From an uncultured Pseudocitrobacter sp. (GTDB lineage Bacteria > Pseudomonadota > Gammaproteobacteria > Enterobacterales > Enterobacteriaceae), in contig CAJYVI010000104.1 of assembly GCA_913778145.1 (NCBI GenBank), positions 43,596-107,595 of the forward strand: a DNA stretch of 64,000 nt, written 5' to 3'. Position numbers and translations under genes: made by a program. Below are positions 10,030 through 21,382 of the stretch, in pieces. Each line of letters opens with the position of its first letter. Position 1 is the first letter of the stretch. Below the pieces are notes generated by a model. That model did no database searches, was not told where the DNA came from, and saw only the letters and a list, made by a program, of their open reading frames with translations.

Positions 10030-10428
10030 TTACGCGACCATCTGCTCCAGGTGTTCGCGTAACTCCCCTTCCAGAGGCAACGCCTTCTGCGTTTTCAGGT
10101 CAATGCAGACAAACGTAATCAATGCATCCGCCACCACCTGCCCTTCCGGGTCCAGCGTCACTACCTGACTTAACACGCCGCTTTTTCCGTTTAACTGCTC
10201 CACTTTACTGGTTACCGTGAGCACATCGCTCAGCACCGCCGGGCGGCGGTAGTTAATGTTGATGTTCACCACCACAAACGCGATATGGTGCGCAGTCATC
10301 CACTGGAAACTGGCGCTGTTTTCCAGCCCATCCCAGCGGGCTTCTTCCAGAAACTCCAGATACCGGGCGTTATTGACGTGCTGATACACGTCCAGGTGAT
10401 ACCCGCGAACTTTAATTTTTGTCTGCAT
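10030..10428 (-). CDS. fadM: Long-chain acyl-CoA thioesterase FadM
   Basis: Single hot-dog-fold thioesterase of 132 residues, identical in length to E. coli FadM (YbaW), which hydrolyses acyl-CoA side products of beta-oxidation. The 4HBT catalytic region HLDVYQHVNNARYLEFLEEARW carries the conserved Asp in the active-site helix. A FadR-like operator 45-60 bases upstream predicts repression by FadR and induction by fatty acids. Confidence 0.96.
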   Translation of the reverse strand: MQTKIKVRGYHLDVYQHVNNARYLEFLEEARWDGLENSASFQWMTAHHIAFVVVNININYRRPAVLSDVLTVTSKVEQLNGKSGVLSQVVTLDPEGQVVADALITFVCIDLKTQKALPLEGELREHLEQMVA

Positions 10429-10472
10429 AGCGCCATAGCCTTACATGTTATTAGAAGAGTCAGAGGTCACAC

Positions 10473-10489
10473 CACTGGTATGACCTCTT
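10473..10489 (-). promoter_or_regulatory. FadR-like operator upstream of fadM
   Basis: CACTGGTATGACCTCTT keeps the CTGGT-NN-GACC core of FadR operators and lies upstream of fadM, a known FadR-regulated gene in E. coli. It is part of a larger inverted repeat (AGAGGTCA at 10462-10469 with TGACCTCT at 10481-10488). Confidence 0.65.
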
Positions 10490-10532
10490 TAGTCTGGCAA
10501 ACTTTGACGCCAGTGCAAGCTACGAGAAGCAA

Positions 10533-10976
<444 letters not shown>

Positions 10977-10986
10977 TCAAATGTGG

Positions 10987-11009
10987 AAAAGGCCGCGAAA
11001 GCGGCCTTT
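10987..11009 (-). terminator. Intrinsic terminator of ppiD
   Basis: Stem AAAGGCCGC/GCGGCCTTT with a GAAA tetraloop and U residues on both sides. It lies 44 bases after the ppiD stop and upstream of ybaV. Confidence 0.85.
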
Positions 11010-11052
11010 GAGGTGTGCATCGCATTACAAATTAATGCGAGGAGGGTTCCGA

Positions 11053-12927
11053 TTATTGTTGCTGATCGACGATGTCGCCCATCTTAATCTTCGCCGCTTT
11101 ACGCAGGTTGCTCATCAACGCTTCGAACGCGATTTGCGCGTTGTTCTGAGTGATACCCTGAACCATCGCTTTCTTCTGCGCTTCCGGCATTTCGCCCGCT
11201 TTCACTTCGTCCAGCGCCAGCAGAACTACGTTGCCCTGCATGTCGTTGCCCATACCGAAGCTTGGTTTACCAGGCTGCGGTAACGGCAGTTCAAAGGTGG
11301 CCTGGCTCAGCGGATCCTGACCGGTACGGCTCAGGGTTTTGGTTTCGCCAAAACGCAGACCAGCAGCTTTCATCGCCTCGTCGCCTTTACCGTCTTTCAG
11401 CGCAGCCAGCAGTTTTTCAGCATCGAGTTTCGCCTGCTGTTCTGCTTTGTTGTGCTTAACGATATCGATCACCTGCGCTTTCACTTGATCCAGCGGTTTC
11501 ACGCTTTCTGCTTTGTGCTCAGCGACACGCAGAACGAAAGCACGATCGCCATCGACGGTGATGATGTCGGAGTTGTTGCCCGGCGCGCCGTTTTCGCCCA
11601 CCAGACCGCCGTTGAAGATAGCATCGGTGACCGGTTTGAAGTTCAGCTCAGCCGGGACATTGTCGTGGCCGAACCAGTCGGTTACCACGGCTTTCACACC
11701 CGCAACCTGCTCAGCACCTGCCAAAGAGTCGTTGTCGCTGCTGGCGGCATCGCTCACTTTCTGCTGCAGGGCATAGTAGGCATCCAGCGCTTTTTCCTGT
11801 TTCACTTTGTCAGCGATTTGCGCGTGAACATCGGCCAGCGGTTTAACCTGTTCCGGCTGGATATCGTCCAGACGCGCAATCAGGAAGCCCACGGAAGATT
11901 TGATGACGCCAGAGAGCTGACCTTTTTCTTTCAGGCCCGCGTCTTTCAGTTCCTGCACGGTGGCGGAGTCTTCCAGCCAACCCATGTCGCCGCCGTTACG
12001 TTTAGAGATAACGTCGGTCGATTTCTCTTTCGCTATCGCGGCAAAATCGCCGCCGTTGTTCAGCTCATCAAGGATGGCTTTCGCATCGGCTTCGGTTTTA
12101 GTTTGGATGATGCTGTAACGTTTACGCTCAGGCTGAGTGAACTCATCTTTGTGCTGGTCGTAATAGGCCTGTATGTCAGCGTCAGAAGCGGAAGACGGCA
12201 TGCTCGCCGCGTCCAGTTTGATGTAGCTGACGCGGAACTGCTCCGGCGCAACAAACTGGCCTTTATTCTGCTCGTAGTAGCTGGCAACTTCCTGATCGCT
12301 CACCTGCTGCTTCGCTGCCAGCGCGTTGACATCGATGGTGGCTTCACGCACCAGACGCTGCTGGGACACCAGCGCGGCCAGCTGGTCGGTTTCACCCGGC
12401 AGCATAAAATCGGTACCCGCAACGGCGCTAATCAGCTGGTTAGTGGTCAGCTGGTTACGCAATGCCTGCGCGTACTGGTCTGCGGTCATCCCCATTTGAT
12501 TCACCAGCGCGTTATAGCGGGTGTTATCGAATTTACCTTCGCTCTGGAAGGCCGGGGTCGCGAAGATTGCTTTACGCACCTGTTCGTCGCTGATGCCGAG
12601 GCCCAGCTCTTTAGCGTATTGGTCGAGCAGCGCTTCGTCCACCAGGCGGCTCAGCACCTGTTGACGCATCGTTTTGATGTAATTTTCGTTCGCCGCCAGT
12701 TCGGAGAATTGATCGCCCATCTGCTGCTGCATACGGTTACGTTCGCTGGCAACAGCGTTTTCAAACTGACTACGGCTGATTTCCTGGCCATTCACTTTCG
12801 CGGCATAGTTGTTACCGCCGCCGATAAGATAGCCACTTACGCCGGTCAAAATGAACGACACAATAATGATACCGAAAATTACCTTGAGCACGACGCTATT
12901 AGCTGCCGTGCGTAAATTGTCCATCAT
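11053..12927 (-). CDS. ppiD: Periplasmic folding chaperone PpiD
   Basis: Membrane-anchored SurA-like chaperone at the SecYEG exit, 624 residues (E. coli 623). One N-terminal membrane helix (about 13-34, VIFGIIIVSFILTGVSGYLI) is followed by SurA-N-like helices, one parvulin domain (about 266-356, containing KEKSTDVISKRNGGDMGWL) and a C-terminal helical region. E. coli PpiD has little or no isomerase activity, so chaperoning is the safer function. It follows hupB in the same direction with its own promoter space of 262 bases. Confidence 0.97.
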   Translation of the reverse strand: MMDNLRTAANSVVLKVIFGIIIVSFILTGVSGYLIGGGNNYAAKVNGQEISRSQFENAVASERNRMQQQMGDQFSELAANENYIKTMRQQVLSRLVDEALLDQYAKELGLGISDEQVRKAIFATPAFQSEGKFDNTRYNALVNQMGMTADQYAQALRNQLTTNQLISAVAGTDFMLPGETDQLAALVSQQRLVREATIDVNALAAKQQVSDQEVASYYEQNKGQFVAPEQFRVSYIKLDAASMPSSASDADIQAYYDQHKDEFTQPERKRYSIIQTKTEADAKAILDELNNGGDFAAIAKEKSTDVISKRNGGDMGWLEDSATVQELKDAGLKEKGQLSGVIKSSVGFLIARLDDIQPEQVKPLADVHAQIADKVKQEKALDAYYALQQKVSDAASSDNDSLAGAEQVAGVKAVVTDWFGHDNVPAELNFKPVTDAIFNGGLVGENGAPGNNSDIITVDGDRAFVLRVAEHKAESVKPLDQVKAQVIDIVKHNKAEQQAKLDAEKLLAALKDGKGDEAMKAAGLRFGETKTLSRTGQDPLSQATFELPLPQPGKPSFGMGNDMQGNVVLLALDEVKAGEMPEAQKKAMVQGITQNNAQIAFEALMSNLRKAAKIKMGDIVDQQQ

Positions 12928-13127
12928 GGTGTAACAACACTCCGCTGTAGGTGACTTTTATACCCGTCCTGCCGCAGGTTGCTGACAACCCGGCAAATTC
13001 AGAGCAAATACCTCGTGCAGCATAGCACGTCTCGACCGCTGCGCGTGAGGCCGTATTTTGACAAGAAAACGGGGCCGTTGTCAGCCCGAAACGCGTAGAA
13101 ACTCGCAGAAAGTGGCATTTTGGACAT

Positions 13128-13154
13128 AAAAAAAGGCACATCGTTCGATGCGCC
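13128..13154 (-). terminator. Intrinsic terminator of hupB
   Basis: A 9-bp stem (13135-13143 with 13146-13154, one G-U pair) is followed by seven U residues on the minus strand. It lies 35 bases after the hupB stop. The rest of the 262-base gap holds the ppiD leader, with nothing else recognisable. Confidence 0.85.
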
Positions 13155-13189
13155 CTTGTACTGTTTCACATTCCCAAACGGGAGAGCGA

Positions 13190-13462
13190 TCAGTTTACCG
13201 CGTCTTTCAGTGCTTTACCTGCACGGAACGCCGGTACTTTCGCAGCAGCGATGGTGATCTCTTTACCGGTTTGCGGGTTGCGGCCAGTACGGGCAGCACG
13301 CTCTTTAACGGCAAAAGTACCAAAACCTACCAGCGCAACATCATCCCCGGATTGCAGAGATTCAGTAACAGAAGCAATTAAAGCGTCTAACGCACGTCCA
13401 GCCGCAGCTTTGGAGATATCCGCACCAGCAGCAATTTTGTCAATCAGTTGAGATTTATTCAC
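13190..13462 (-). CDS. hupB: Nucleoid protein HU, beta subunit
   Basis: DNA-bending HU-beta, 90 residues, essentially the E. coli sequence, with the beta-arm motif [10 protein letters not shown] (about 61-70). It begins with GTG at 13462 behind an AGAGGAAGAG site, as in E. coli; extension upstream would add 18 residues without homology. It lies directly downstream of lon in the same direction, with lon's terminator and a large inverted repeat between them. Confidence 0.98.
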   Translation of the reverse strand: MNKSQLIDKIAAGADISKAAAGRALDALIASVTESLQSGDDVALVGFGTFAVKERAARTGRNPQTGKEITIAAAKVPAFRAGKALKDAVN

Positions 13463-13532
13463 TGTTCTCTTCCTCTCTTTATTATTTATATCGCACCTGA
13501 ACCCTTCACGGTGCAACGCGCAGCAGTTATAT

Positions 13533-13578
13533 CAGGACTGTCATGCCCTTACAACAATAGTTGTCGATAACAGTCCTG
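13533..13578. repeat. Nested inverted repeat between lon and hupB
   Basis: Outer arms CAGGACTGT (13533-13541) and ACAGTCCTG (13570-13578) are perfect complements. Inside them ACAAC (13551-13555) and GTTGT (13560-13564) form a second, almost concentric inverted repeat. It lies in the hupB promoter region, after the lon terminator. Function unknown. Confidence 0.6.
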
Positions 13579-13601
13579 TCAGCGTCTTAAATTAGCGAGA
13601 C

Positions 13602-13638
13602 AAAAAAAGGCTGGCAAGTGTGTTTTCACCTGCCAGCC
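13602..13638 (-). terminator. Intrinsic terminator of lon
   Basis: Twelve-base stem with one mismatch (GGCTGGCAAGTG at 13609-13620 against 13627-13638), a 6-nt loop and a seven-U run on the minus strand. It starts 33 bases after the lon stop. Confidence 0.88.
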
Positions 13639-13670
13639 CTGTTTTTATTGACGCTCTTTGCGCGAGGTCA

Positions 13671-16025
13671 CTATTTTGCGGTTACAACCTGCATGCCAGT
13701 AGGCTCATTTTGCAGCGCAAGGGCCAGAACTTCCTCGATACGTTTCACCGGGTGAATATCAAGATCGGCCAGAACGTTGTCCGGAATCTCTTCCAGATCG
13801 CGCTTATTCTCATCAGGAATCAGAACTGTCTTAATACCGCCACGGTGTGCCGCCAGCAGTTTTTCCTTCAGACCACCAATCGGCAGCACCAGGCCACGCA
13901 GGGTAATTTCCCCTGTCATTGCCACATCGGCGCGAACCGGGTTGCCGGTCAGACAAGAAACCAGCGCTGTACACATGGCGATACCTGCGCTTGGGCCATC
14001 TTTCGGCGTTGCCCCTTCCGGCACGTGAACGTGGATATCGCGTTTTTCGTAGAAATCCGGGTTGATACCCAGTTTTTCTGCACGCGCGCGTACCACGGTC
14101 AGCGCAGCCTGAATGGACTCCTGCATGACTTCGCCCAGCGAACCGGTATAGGTCAGCTTGCCTTTACCCGGCACACAGGCGGTTTCGATGGTCAGCAGAT
14201 CGCCGCCCACTTCTGTCCATGCCAGGCCGGTCACCTGACCGACGCGGTTTTCGTCATCCGCACGACCGTAGTCGAAGCGTTGAACGCCGAGGTAGTCGTG
14301 CAGATTGTCGCCGTTAATATCGATGTGCTTCAGGGATTTATCCAGCAGCAGCTGTTTCACCGCCTTACGGCACAGTTTCGAAATTTCACGCTCAAGGCTA
14401 CGCACGCCCGCTTCACGGGTGTAGTAACGAATGATGCCGACAATCGCGCTGTCATCTACCGTCAGTTCGCCTTTTTTCAGGGCGTTACGTTCGATTTGCT
14501 TCGGCAGCAGGTGCTGTTTGGCAATGTTCAGTTTCTCGTCTTCGGTATAACCGGACAGACGAATCACTTCCATACGGTCCAGCAGCGGCGCCGGAATGTT
14601 CATGGAGTTCGAGGTCGCAACGAACATCACGTCGCTGAGATCGTAATCCACTTCCAGATAGTGATCGCTGAACGCCACGTTCTGCTCTGGATCCAGCACT
14701 TCTAACAAGGCAGAAGCCGGATCGCCGCGCATATCGGACGACATTTTGTCGATTTCATCGAGCAGGAACAGCGGGTTTTTAACGCCCACTTTCGCCATTT
14801 TCTGAATCAATTTACCCGGCATGGAGCCGATGTAGGTACGACGGTGACCGCGAATTTCCGCTTCATCACGCACGCCGCCCAGCGCCATACGAATGTACTT
14901 ACGCCCAGTCGCTTTAGCGATAGATTGACCCAGAGAGGTTTTACCCACCCCCGGCGGCCCAACCAGGCACAGAATCGGGCCTTTAATTTTGTTCACACGG
15001 CTTTGAACCGCAAGATACTCAAGGATACGGTCTTTCACACGCTCAAGGCCGTAATGGTCGGTATCGAGGATTTCCTGCGCCTGGCGAAGGTCTTTTTTGA
15101 CCTTGCTGCGCGCATTCCACGGCACCTGCACCATCCAGTCGATATACCCGCGAACCACGGTCGCTTCGGCTGACATCGGTGACATCATTTTCAGCTTCTG
15201 CAGTTCGGCTTCGGTTTTCTCTTTCGCCTCTTTCGGCATTTTCGCCGCGTCGATCTTACGCTTCAGCGCTTCGTTTTCGTCCGGCGCGTCGTCCATCTCG
15301 CCCAGTTCTTTCTGAATAGCTTTCATTTGCTCGTTCAGATAGTACTCACGCTGAGATTTCTCCATCTGCTTTTTGACGCGGTTGCGAATGCGTTTCTCAA
15401 CCTGCAGCAGATCGATTTCGGACTCCATCATCGCCATCAGATATTCAAGGCGTTCGTTGATGTCGGACATTTCGAGCACAGACTGTTTGTCCGCCAGTTT
15501 CAGCGGCATATGCGCAGCGATGGTATCTGCCAGACGTGCAGGGTCGTCGATGCTGTTCAGCGACGTCAGCACTTCTGGTGGGATTTTTTTGTTTAGCTTG
15601 ATGTAGCCTTCAAACTGGCTAATCGCGGTACGAACCAGCACTTCCTGCTCGCGTTCTTCGATATCCGGTGATTCCAGATATTCCGCTTTTGCCGAAAAGT
15701 GTTCCCCGTTATCCGACAACGTGGTGATACGCGCACGCTGCAAGCCTTCAACCAGCACTTTGACAGTGCCGTCCGGCAGCTTCAGCATTTGCAAAATAGA
15801 GGCCACGGTCCCGACGGTGAAAAGATCGTTTACACCCGGCTCATCCGTTGATGCTTCTTTCTGCGCGACCAACATGATTTTTTTATCATGATCCATGGCG
15901 GCTTCAAGGCAACGGATAGATTTTTCCCGCCCTACAAATAAGGGTATGACCATGTGCGGATAAACCACCACATCGCGCAACGGCAATACGGGGATTTCAA
16001 TGCGTTCAGAACGCTCAGGATTCAT
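13671..16025 (-). CDS. lon: ATP-dependent Lon protease
   Basis: Hexameric AAA+ serine protease for damaged and regulatory proteins. At 784 residues it equals E. coli Lon: N-terminal substrate domain (about 1-300), AAA+ module with Walker [10 protein letters not shown] (about 356-364) and Walker B FLLDEIDK, and a protease domain with the Ser-Lys dyad (GPSAGIAM, Ser679; [13 protein letters not shown], Lys722). I chose the ATG at 16025 over an upstream open start because it matches the family and follows AGAGAGAGC. A strong heat-shock promoter lies 80-110 bases upstream. Confidence 0.98.
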   Translation of the reverse strand: MNPERSERIEIPVLPLRDVVVYPHMVIPLFVGREKSIRCLEAAMDHDKKIMLVAQKEASTDEPGVNDLFTVGTVASILQMLKLPDGTVKVLVEGLQRARITTLSDNGEHFSAKAEYLESPDIEEREQEVLVRTAISQFEGYIKLNKKIPPEVLTSLNSIDDPARLADTIAAHMPLKLADKQSVLEMSDINERLEYLMAMMESEIDLLQVEKRIRNRVKKQMEKSQREYYLNEQMKAIQKELGEMDDAPDENEALKRKIDAAKMPKEAKEKTEAELQKLKMMSPMSAEATVVRGYIDWMVQVPWNARSKVKKDLRQAQEILDTDHYGLERVKDRILEYLAVQSRVNKIKGPILCLVGPPGVGKTSLGQSIAKATGRKYIRMALGGVRDEAEIRGHRRTYIGSMPGKLIQKMAKVGVKNPLFLLDEIDKMSSDMRGDPASALLEVLDPEQNVAFSDHYLEVDYDLSDVMFVATSNSMNIPAPLLDRMEVIRLSGYTEDEKLNIAKQHLLPKQIERNALKKGELTVDDSAIVGIIRYYTREAGVRSLEREISKLCRKAVKQLLLDKSLKHIDINGDNLHDYLGVQRFDYGRADDENRVGQVTGLAWTEVGGDLLTIETACVPGKGKLTYTGSLGEVMQESIQAALTVVRARAEKLGINPDFYEKRDIHVHVPEGATPKDGPSAGIAMCTALVSCLTGNPVRADVAMTGEITLRGLVLPIGGLKEKLLAAHRGGIKTVLIPDENKRDLEEIPDNVLADLDIHPVKRIEEVLALALQNEPTGMQVVTAK

Positions 16026-16106
16026 AGAGCTCTCTCTTAGTTTAATGTCCGCCAGGTAATCAGATGACACAAGTGTGCGTCATGCCATCATTAACATGTA
16101 TGTCAG

Positions 16107-16135
16107 TATATGGGGATGTATTCCACACATTCAAC
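16107..16135 (-). promoter_or_regulatory. Sigma-32 heat-shock promoter of lon
   Basis: On the minus strand a -35 element GTTGAAT (16129-16135) and a -10 element CCCCATATA (16107-16115) are separated by 13 bases. This matches the sigma-32 consensus and the known position of the E. coli lon promoter. Confidence 0.88.
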
Positions 16136-16154
16136 GCCATGATTACGGAAAAAT

Positions 16155-16182
16155 AAAAGGGGAGATAAAATCCCCCCTTTTT
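16155..16182 (-). terminator. Intrinsic terminator of clpX
   Basis: AAAAGGGGA pairs with the C-run and T-run at 16171-16182; U residues follow on the minus strand. It begins 28 bases after the clpX stop and separates clpX from the lon promoter. Confidence 0.75.
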
Positions 16183-16209
16183 GATTAACTGATTGTATGA
16201 ATTGGCGAA

Positions 16210-17484
16210 TTATTCACCAGAGGCTTGCTGCGCTTCCGGCTTACCGTAAATCAGCAGCGGTTTGCTCTGGCCGCCAATCACCGACTCATCGATAACCACT
16301 TTTTCGACGTCTTCCATAGAAGGCAGATCGTACATGGTATCGAGCAGTGCGGCTTCGACGATAGAGCGCAGGCCACGCGCGCCGGTTTTACGGATCATCG
16401 CTTTCTTAGCAATGGCATCCAGCGCTTCATCGCGGAATTCGAGATCCACACCTTCCAGATTGAACAACGCCTGATACTGTTTGGTCAGGGCATTTTTCGG
16501 CTCTTTCAGGATCTGAATCAGCGCCTCTTCGCTCAGCTCATTGAGCGTTGCAACCACCGGCAGACGACCGATAAATTCCGGGATCAAACCAAATTTGATC
16601 AAATCTTCCGGCTCAACCTGCGTCAGCAGTTCACCTTCGCTGGCTTTATCAGTTTTCGATTTCACGGTCGCACCGAAGCCGATACCGGAACCCGTTTCTA
16701 CACGGTTAGCGATAACTTTATCGAGGCCCGCAAATGCGCCGCCGCAGATAAACAGAATCTTGGAGGTATCAACCTGCAAGAACTCCTGTTGCGGATGTTT
16801 GCGCCCACCCTGAGGTGGAACGGCAGCGACGGTGCCTTCAATCAGTTTCAGCAGCGCCTGCTGTACGCCTTCGCCCGATACGTCACGAGTGATAGACGGG
16901 TTGTCAGATTTACGAGAAATCTTATCGATTTCATCAATGTAAACAATGCCGCGCTGGGCTTTCTGTACATCGTAATCGCATTTCTGCAGCAGTTTCTGAA
17001 TGATGTTTTCGACGTCTTCACCCACATAACCAGCTTCGGTCAGGGTGGTGGCGTCAGCCATGGTGAACGGTACGTCCAGCAGGCGCGCCAGCGTTTCAGC
17101 CAGCAGCGTTTTACCGGACCCGGTCGGGCCAATCAGCAGAATGTTGCTTTTGCCCAGTTCAACGCCGTTGCTGGTATCACCGTTGCGCAGACGTTTGTAG
17201 TGGTTATAGACCGCTACAGCCAGGACCTTTTTCGCCTGTTCCTGACCGATGACGTAGTCATCCAGGTGATGGCGAATTTCATGTGGCGTCGGCAATGCAC
17301 TACGTTCACGATGCGGCGCCACTTCTTTAATCTCTTCGCGAATGATGTCGTTACATAGATCAACACATTCGTCGCAGATATACACTGACGGCCCGGCGAT
17401 CAGCTTACGCACTTCGTGCTGGCTTTTGCCGCAAAAAGAGCAATACAACAGTTTGCCCGAACCATCTTTGCGTTTATCTGTCAT
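16210..17484 (-). CDS. clpX: ATP-dependent unfoldase ClpX
   Basis: AAA+ unfoldase that feeds ClpP, 424 residues as in E. coli. The N-terminal zinc-binding domain uses Cys15, Cys18, Cys37 and Cys40. The AAA+ module has Walker A GPTGSGKT (about 120-127), Walker [10 protein letters not shown], the pore-loop and RKH regions, and an IGF-type ClpP contact ([12 protein letters not shown]). It lies 128 bases downstream of clpP in the same direction, as an operon with a probable internal promoter. Confidence 0.98.
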   Translation of the reverse strand: MTDKRKDGSGKLLYCSFCGKSQHEVRKLIAGPSVYICDECVDLCNDIIREEIKEVAPHRERSALPTPHEIRHHLDDYVIGQEQAKKVLAVAVYNHYKRLRNGDTSNGVELGKSNILLIGPTGSGKTLLAETLARLLDVPFTMADATTLTEAGYVGEDVENIIQKLLQKCDYDVQKAQRGIVYIDEIDKISRKSDNPSITRDVSGEGVQQALLKLIEGTVAAVPPQGGRKHPQQEFLQVDTSKILFICGGAFAGLDKVIANRVETGSGIGFGATVKSKTDKASEGELLTQVEPEDLIKFGLIPEFIGRLPVVATLNELSEEALIQILKEPKNALTKQYQALFNLEGVDLEFRDEALDAIAKKAMIRKTGARGLRSIVEAALLDTMYDLPSMEDVEKVVIDESVIGGQSKPLLIYGKPEAQQASGE

Positions 17485-17612
17485 GAGTCAAAACCTCTTT
17501 TTAAGTTCTTTGTGCCGCATATGACGACGCAAATGCCATTCTCAAGCGCAAGCCGCTTCGCAAGCGTTTTGCCGCCCATACATAGTATAGCGGCACACTC
17601 ACGCTCTGGGCA

Positions 17613-18236
17613 TCAATTACGATGGGTCAGGATGGAGTCGACCAAACCGTACTCTACCGCCTCTGAAGCAGACAAGAAGCGATCGCGCTCGGTGTCGCGT
17701 TCGATCTGCTCAAGAGATTGACCCGTGTGGTGAGCCATAAGTTCATTCATGCGCCCTTTCACTTTCAGGATTTCGCGGGCGTGGATTTCGATATCCGTCG
17801 CCTGACCCTGATAGCCGCCCAGCGGCTGGTGAATCATGACGCGCGAGTTCGGCAGGCAGAAACGCTTGCCTTTCGCCCCTGCGGTCAGCAGGAATGCGCC
17901 CATAGACGCGGCCTGGCCCATACAAATGGTGCTCACGTCCGGCTTGATGAACTGCATGGTGTCATAAATCGACATCCCGGCGGTAATAACACCGCCTGGG
18001 GAGTTAATGTACAGGTAAATATCTTTTTCCGGGTTTTCCGCTTCCAGAAACAGCATCTGCGCCACGATCAGGTTCGCCATGTGGTCTTCCACCTGGCCGG
18101 TCAGAAAGATAACGCGCTCCTTAAGAAGACGGGAGTAGATATCAAAAGAACGTTCACCGCGTGAGGTCTGTTCGATGACCATCGGCACCAGGGCCATATG
18201 GGGTGCAAAGTTATCTCGTTCGCCACTGTATGACAT
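17613..18236 (-). CDS. clpP: ATP-dependent Clp protease proteolytic subunit ClpP
   Basis: Serine peptidase forming the two-ring ClpP chamber, 207 residues including the 14-residue propeptide (cleaved before ALVPMVIEQ). The triad corresponds to E. coli precursor Ser111 (GQAASMGAF), His136 (MIHQPLGG) and Asp185 (TERDRFL). It is the first gene of clpP-clpX and follows tig, with a heat-shock promoter in between. Confidence 0.98.
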   Translation of the reverse strand: MSYSGERDNFAPHMALVPMVIEQTSRGERSFDIYSRLLKERVIFLTGQVEDHMANLIVAQMLFLEAENPEKDIYLYINSPGGVITAGMSIYDTMQFIKPDVSTICMGQAASMGAFLLTAGAKGKRFCLPNSRVMIHQPLGGYQGQATDIEIHAREILKVKGRMNELMAHHTGQSLEQIERDTERDRFLSASEAVEYGLVDSILTHRN

Positions 18237-18338
18237 TTCCGTCTCCTGGATAAAAAAATGAAACCTGCTGCACTGATTGTAACCTTGTTTGCAACCTTGT
18301 GGACGGTCTACCAGCCATCGCAGCTAATACTTCCCCTT

Positions 18339-18367
18339 TTATGGGGACAAATCCACCCTATTTCAAG
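18339..18367 (-). promoter_or_regulatory. Sigma-32 heat-shock promoter of clpP-clpX
   Basis: On the minus strand, CTTGAAA (18361-18367), a 14-base spacer and CCCCATAA (18339-18346) match the sigma-32 consensus almost perfectly. The -10 element ends 102 bases before the clpP start. Confidence 0.92.
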
Positions 18368-18440
18368 CATAACAATATTTTGCCGTTACGCTAACACCGA
18401 AACTGTGTTTTATCACGCTTCCGCTGTCTATCAGTGCGAT

Positions 18441-18475
18441 AAAAAAAACCCGCTGCCGGAAGGCAACGGGTTTTT
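18441..18475 (-). terminator. Intrinsic terminator of tig
   Basis: AAAACCCGCTGCC/GGCAACGGGTTTT stem around a GGAA loop with a long U-run on the minus strand. It begins 29 bases after the tig stop and shields clpP. Confidence 0.9.
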
Positions 18476-18503
18476 GCTCAAACTTTAAACGCAGGAAGCG
18501 AAA

Positions 18504-19811
<1,308 letters not shown>

Positions 19812-19939
19812 TCAAAAAAATCACAGTGCTCGGTCAACTCTGAGTTTTGCCTCGCAATACCGGGATGTTCTCTTTAAATCAGATTCACATTCCGTGTCGC
19901 CAGAATCATCCCGAAGACATTCTGAAAAATAAGACGCGC

Positions 19940-19968
19940 ATTATAGCGGCATCACTGATATGAGTCGA
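19940..19968 (-). promoter_or_regulatory. Sigma-70 promoter of tig
   Basis: On the minus strand, a perfect -10 TATAAT (19940-19945) lies 17 bases from TCGACT (19963-19968). This puts the start about 130 bases before the tig ATG. Confidence 0.75.
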
Positions 19969-20017
19969 GAACGGTTGTTATGCCTGGATGCGGCTTTTTT
20001 CACAATTCCCGGCGAAT

Positions 20018-20060
20018 TTTTGTCTGAAAAAGGTCAAACTGGTCCATTTTTCAGACAAAA
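20018..20060. repeat. Perfect 14-bp inverted repeat between bolA and tig
   Basis: Arms TTTTGTCTGAAAAA (20018-20031) and TTTTTCAGACAAAA (20047-20060) flank a 15-base loop. It lies just after the bolA terminator and about 50 bases upstream of the tig promoter, within the 337-base gap. T-runs follow both arms, so it could be a second bidirectional terminator or a protein site. Confidence 0.65.
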
Positions 20061-20061
20061 C

Positions 20062-20083
20062 AAAACGGCCCGCAGGCCGTTTT
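20062..20083 (-). terminator. Intrinsic terminator of bolA
   Basis: Perfect 9-bp stem AAAACGGCC/GGCCGTTTT around a 4-nt loop, with U-rich sequence on the minus strand; 56 bases after the bolA stop. Confidence 0.82.
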
Positions 20084-20139
20084 CTCATAAATCTGTACGC
20101 AACATACTGGAAAAGTTCAGTCGGTTGCAAATGCCTTTT

Positions 20140-20457
20140 CTAGGCGAGGCTTCCCGCGCCGCGACAAGGTGGTGATGCGACGACAGTATCCTGTAACCCC
20201 TCCCACTCTTTATGCGTGTAGGTGTGCAGCGCCAAAGCGTGCACCGTGGAAGCCAGCTCCTCCGCCAGGGTGCCATAGATCATGCGATGGCGATTGAGAA
20301 AACGTTCACCGGTGAAACGATCGCTGACCAGCACCACCTTGAAGTGGCTTTCAGAACCCGCCGGTACGTTGTGACGATAGCTTTCATCTGTCACCTCGAG
20401 AAACACAGGTTCGAACGCTGCCCTTAATTTTTCTTCTATATGTTCACGTATCATCAT
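20140..20457 (-). CDS. bolA: Stress and morphogene regulator BolA
   Basis: 105-residue BolA-fold protein, nearly identical to E. coli BolA. It pairs with monothiol glutaredoxin and affects cell shape, permeability and biofilm under stress. The class II KH-like fold includes the conserved [15 protein letters not shown] region and the His of LNRHRMIY. A gearbox-type promoter (20504-20512) supports growth-phase control. The gene reads toward tig. Confidence 0.97.
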   Translation of the reverse strand: MMIREHIEEKLRAAFEPVFLEVTDESYRHNVPAGSESHFKVVLVSDRFTGERFLNRHRMIYGTLAEELASTVHALALHTYTHKEWEGLQDTVVASPPCRGAGSLA

Positions 20458-20503
20458 GAAGTTACTCCTCCGACAACGTTGAGATGCCGTCTATCCCTTT
20501 AAA

Positions 20504-20512
20504 TGTTAGCCG
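20504..20512 (-). promoter_or_regulatory. Gearbox-type promoter element of bolA
   Basis: CGGCTAACA on the minus strand, followed by TTTAAAGGG, resembles the -10 gearbox element of E. coli bolA1p (sigma-S and growth-phase dependent). It lies about 47 bases before the bolA ATG. Confidence 0.6.
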
Positions 20513-20705
20513 CTTTTACCGTTTCCATTACACAAAGACAACAAAAAATTAGCGTTTGTCTGATGTGAACCGACAAATCAATGATGTTAACTGACTCCTC
20601 ACACCTTTTATGCCCCGCGCTGCGGAGTGAGTTGCGGCGCAAGGTTATAAAACGCACAACACGATGAATTTACATGCATTGCCTACTTCCCCTTGCCGTT
20701 GGCAA

Positions 20706-20714
20706 TGTTATGAT
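20706..20714 (+). promoter_or_regulatory. Possible extended -10 promoter of yajG
   Basis: TGTTATGAT has the TGn extension and a good -10 hexamer 42 bases before the yajG start. No convincing -35 is visible at 17 bases. Confidence 0.4.
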
Positions 20715-20755
20715 GGCGGGAATTTTCAGTAAACAATGCGTTTGAGAGCCTGAAC

Positions 20756-21334
20756 ATGTTAAAAAAAATCCTCTTTCCCTTAGTAGCACTGTTTATGTTG
20801 GCAGGATGCGCTACGCCGCCGACCACCATTGAAGTGTCACCTAAAATGACGCTTCCACAGCAGGATCCAAGCCTGATGGGCGTAACCGTCAGTATCAACG
20901 GCGCTGACCAGCGTCAGGATCAGGCGTTGGCGAAAGTCACCCGCGACAACCAGCAGGTCACCCTGACGGCCTCTCGCGACCTGCGCTTCCTGTTACAAGA
21001 AGTGCTGGAAAAACAGATGACCGCGCGCGGTTATATGATTGGGCCTAACGGCGCGGTCGACCTGCAGATCATCGTCAGCAACCTGTACGCTGATGTCTCT
21101 CAGGGCAACGTGCGTTACAACATCGCCACTAAAGCGGATATCGCTATCATTGCCACCGCGAAAAACGGCAACAAGATGACTAAAAACTACCGAGCCAGCT
21201 ACTCGGTAGAAGGTGCGTTCCAGGCTTCGAACAAAAATATCGCTGATGCGGTGAACAACGTTCTGACCGATACCATCGCCGATATGTCACAGGACACCAG
21301 CGTCCACGACTTTATCAAGCAAAACGCGCGTTAA
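20756..21334 (+). CDS. yajG: Putative lipoprotein YajG
   Basis: 192-residue lipoprotein precursor, same length as E. coli YajG. The lipobox LAGC places the acylated cysteine at residue 18, and no Asp follows it, so sorting to the outer membrane is expected. The mature part is a conserved domain of unknown function. ampG follows 48 bases downstream, and in E. coli the pair is co-transcribed. Confidence 0.95.
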   Translation: MLKKILFPLVALFMLAGCATPPTTIEVSPKMTLPQQDPSLMGVTVSINGADQRQDQALAKVTRDNQQVTLTASRDLRFLLQEVLEKQMTARGYMIGPNGAVDLQIIVSNLYADVSQGNVRYNIATKADIAIIATAKNGNKMTKNYRASYSVEGAFQASNKNIADAVNNVLTDTIADMSQDTSVHDFIKQNAR

Positions 21335-21382
21335 TCCCACTAAAACTGACCCGGCTTTATGTCGGGTCAGTGCTATAAGAAC

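Noticed and set aside
11452..12915. Long plus-strand open frame of 487 codons opposite ppiD
   Set aside because: It mirrors the codon pattern of ppiD, has no recognisable domain and is fully antisense to a conserved gene.
13620..14705. 361-codon frame opposite lon
   Set aside because: Antisense shadow of the conserved Lon protease domain.
16225..17358. 377-codon frame opposite clpX
   Set aside because: Antisense shadow of clpX with no plausible homology or ribosome-binding site.
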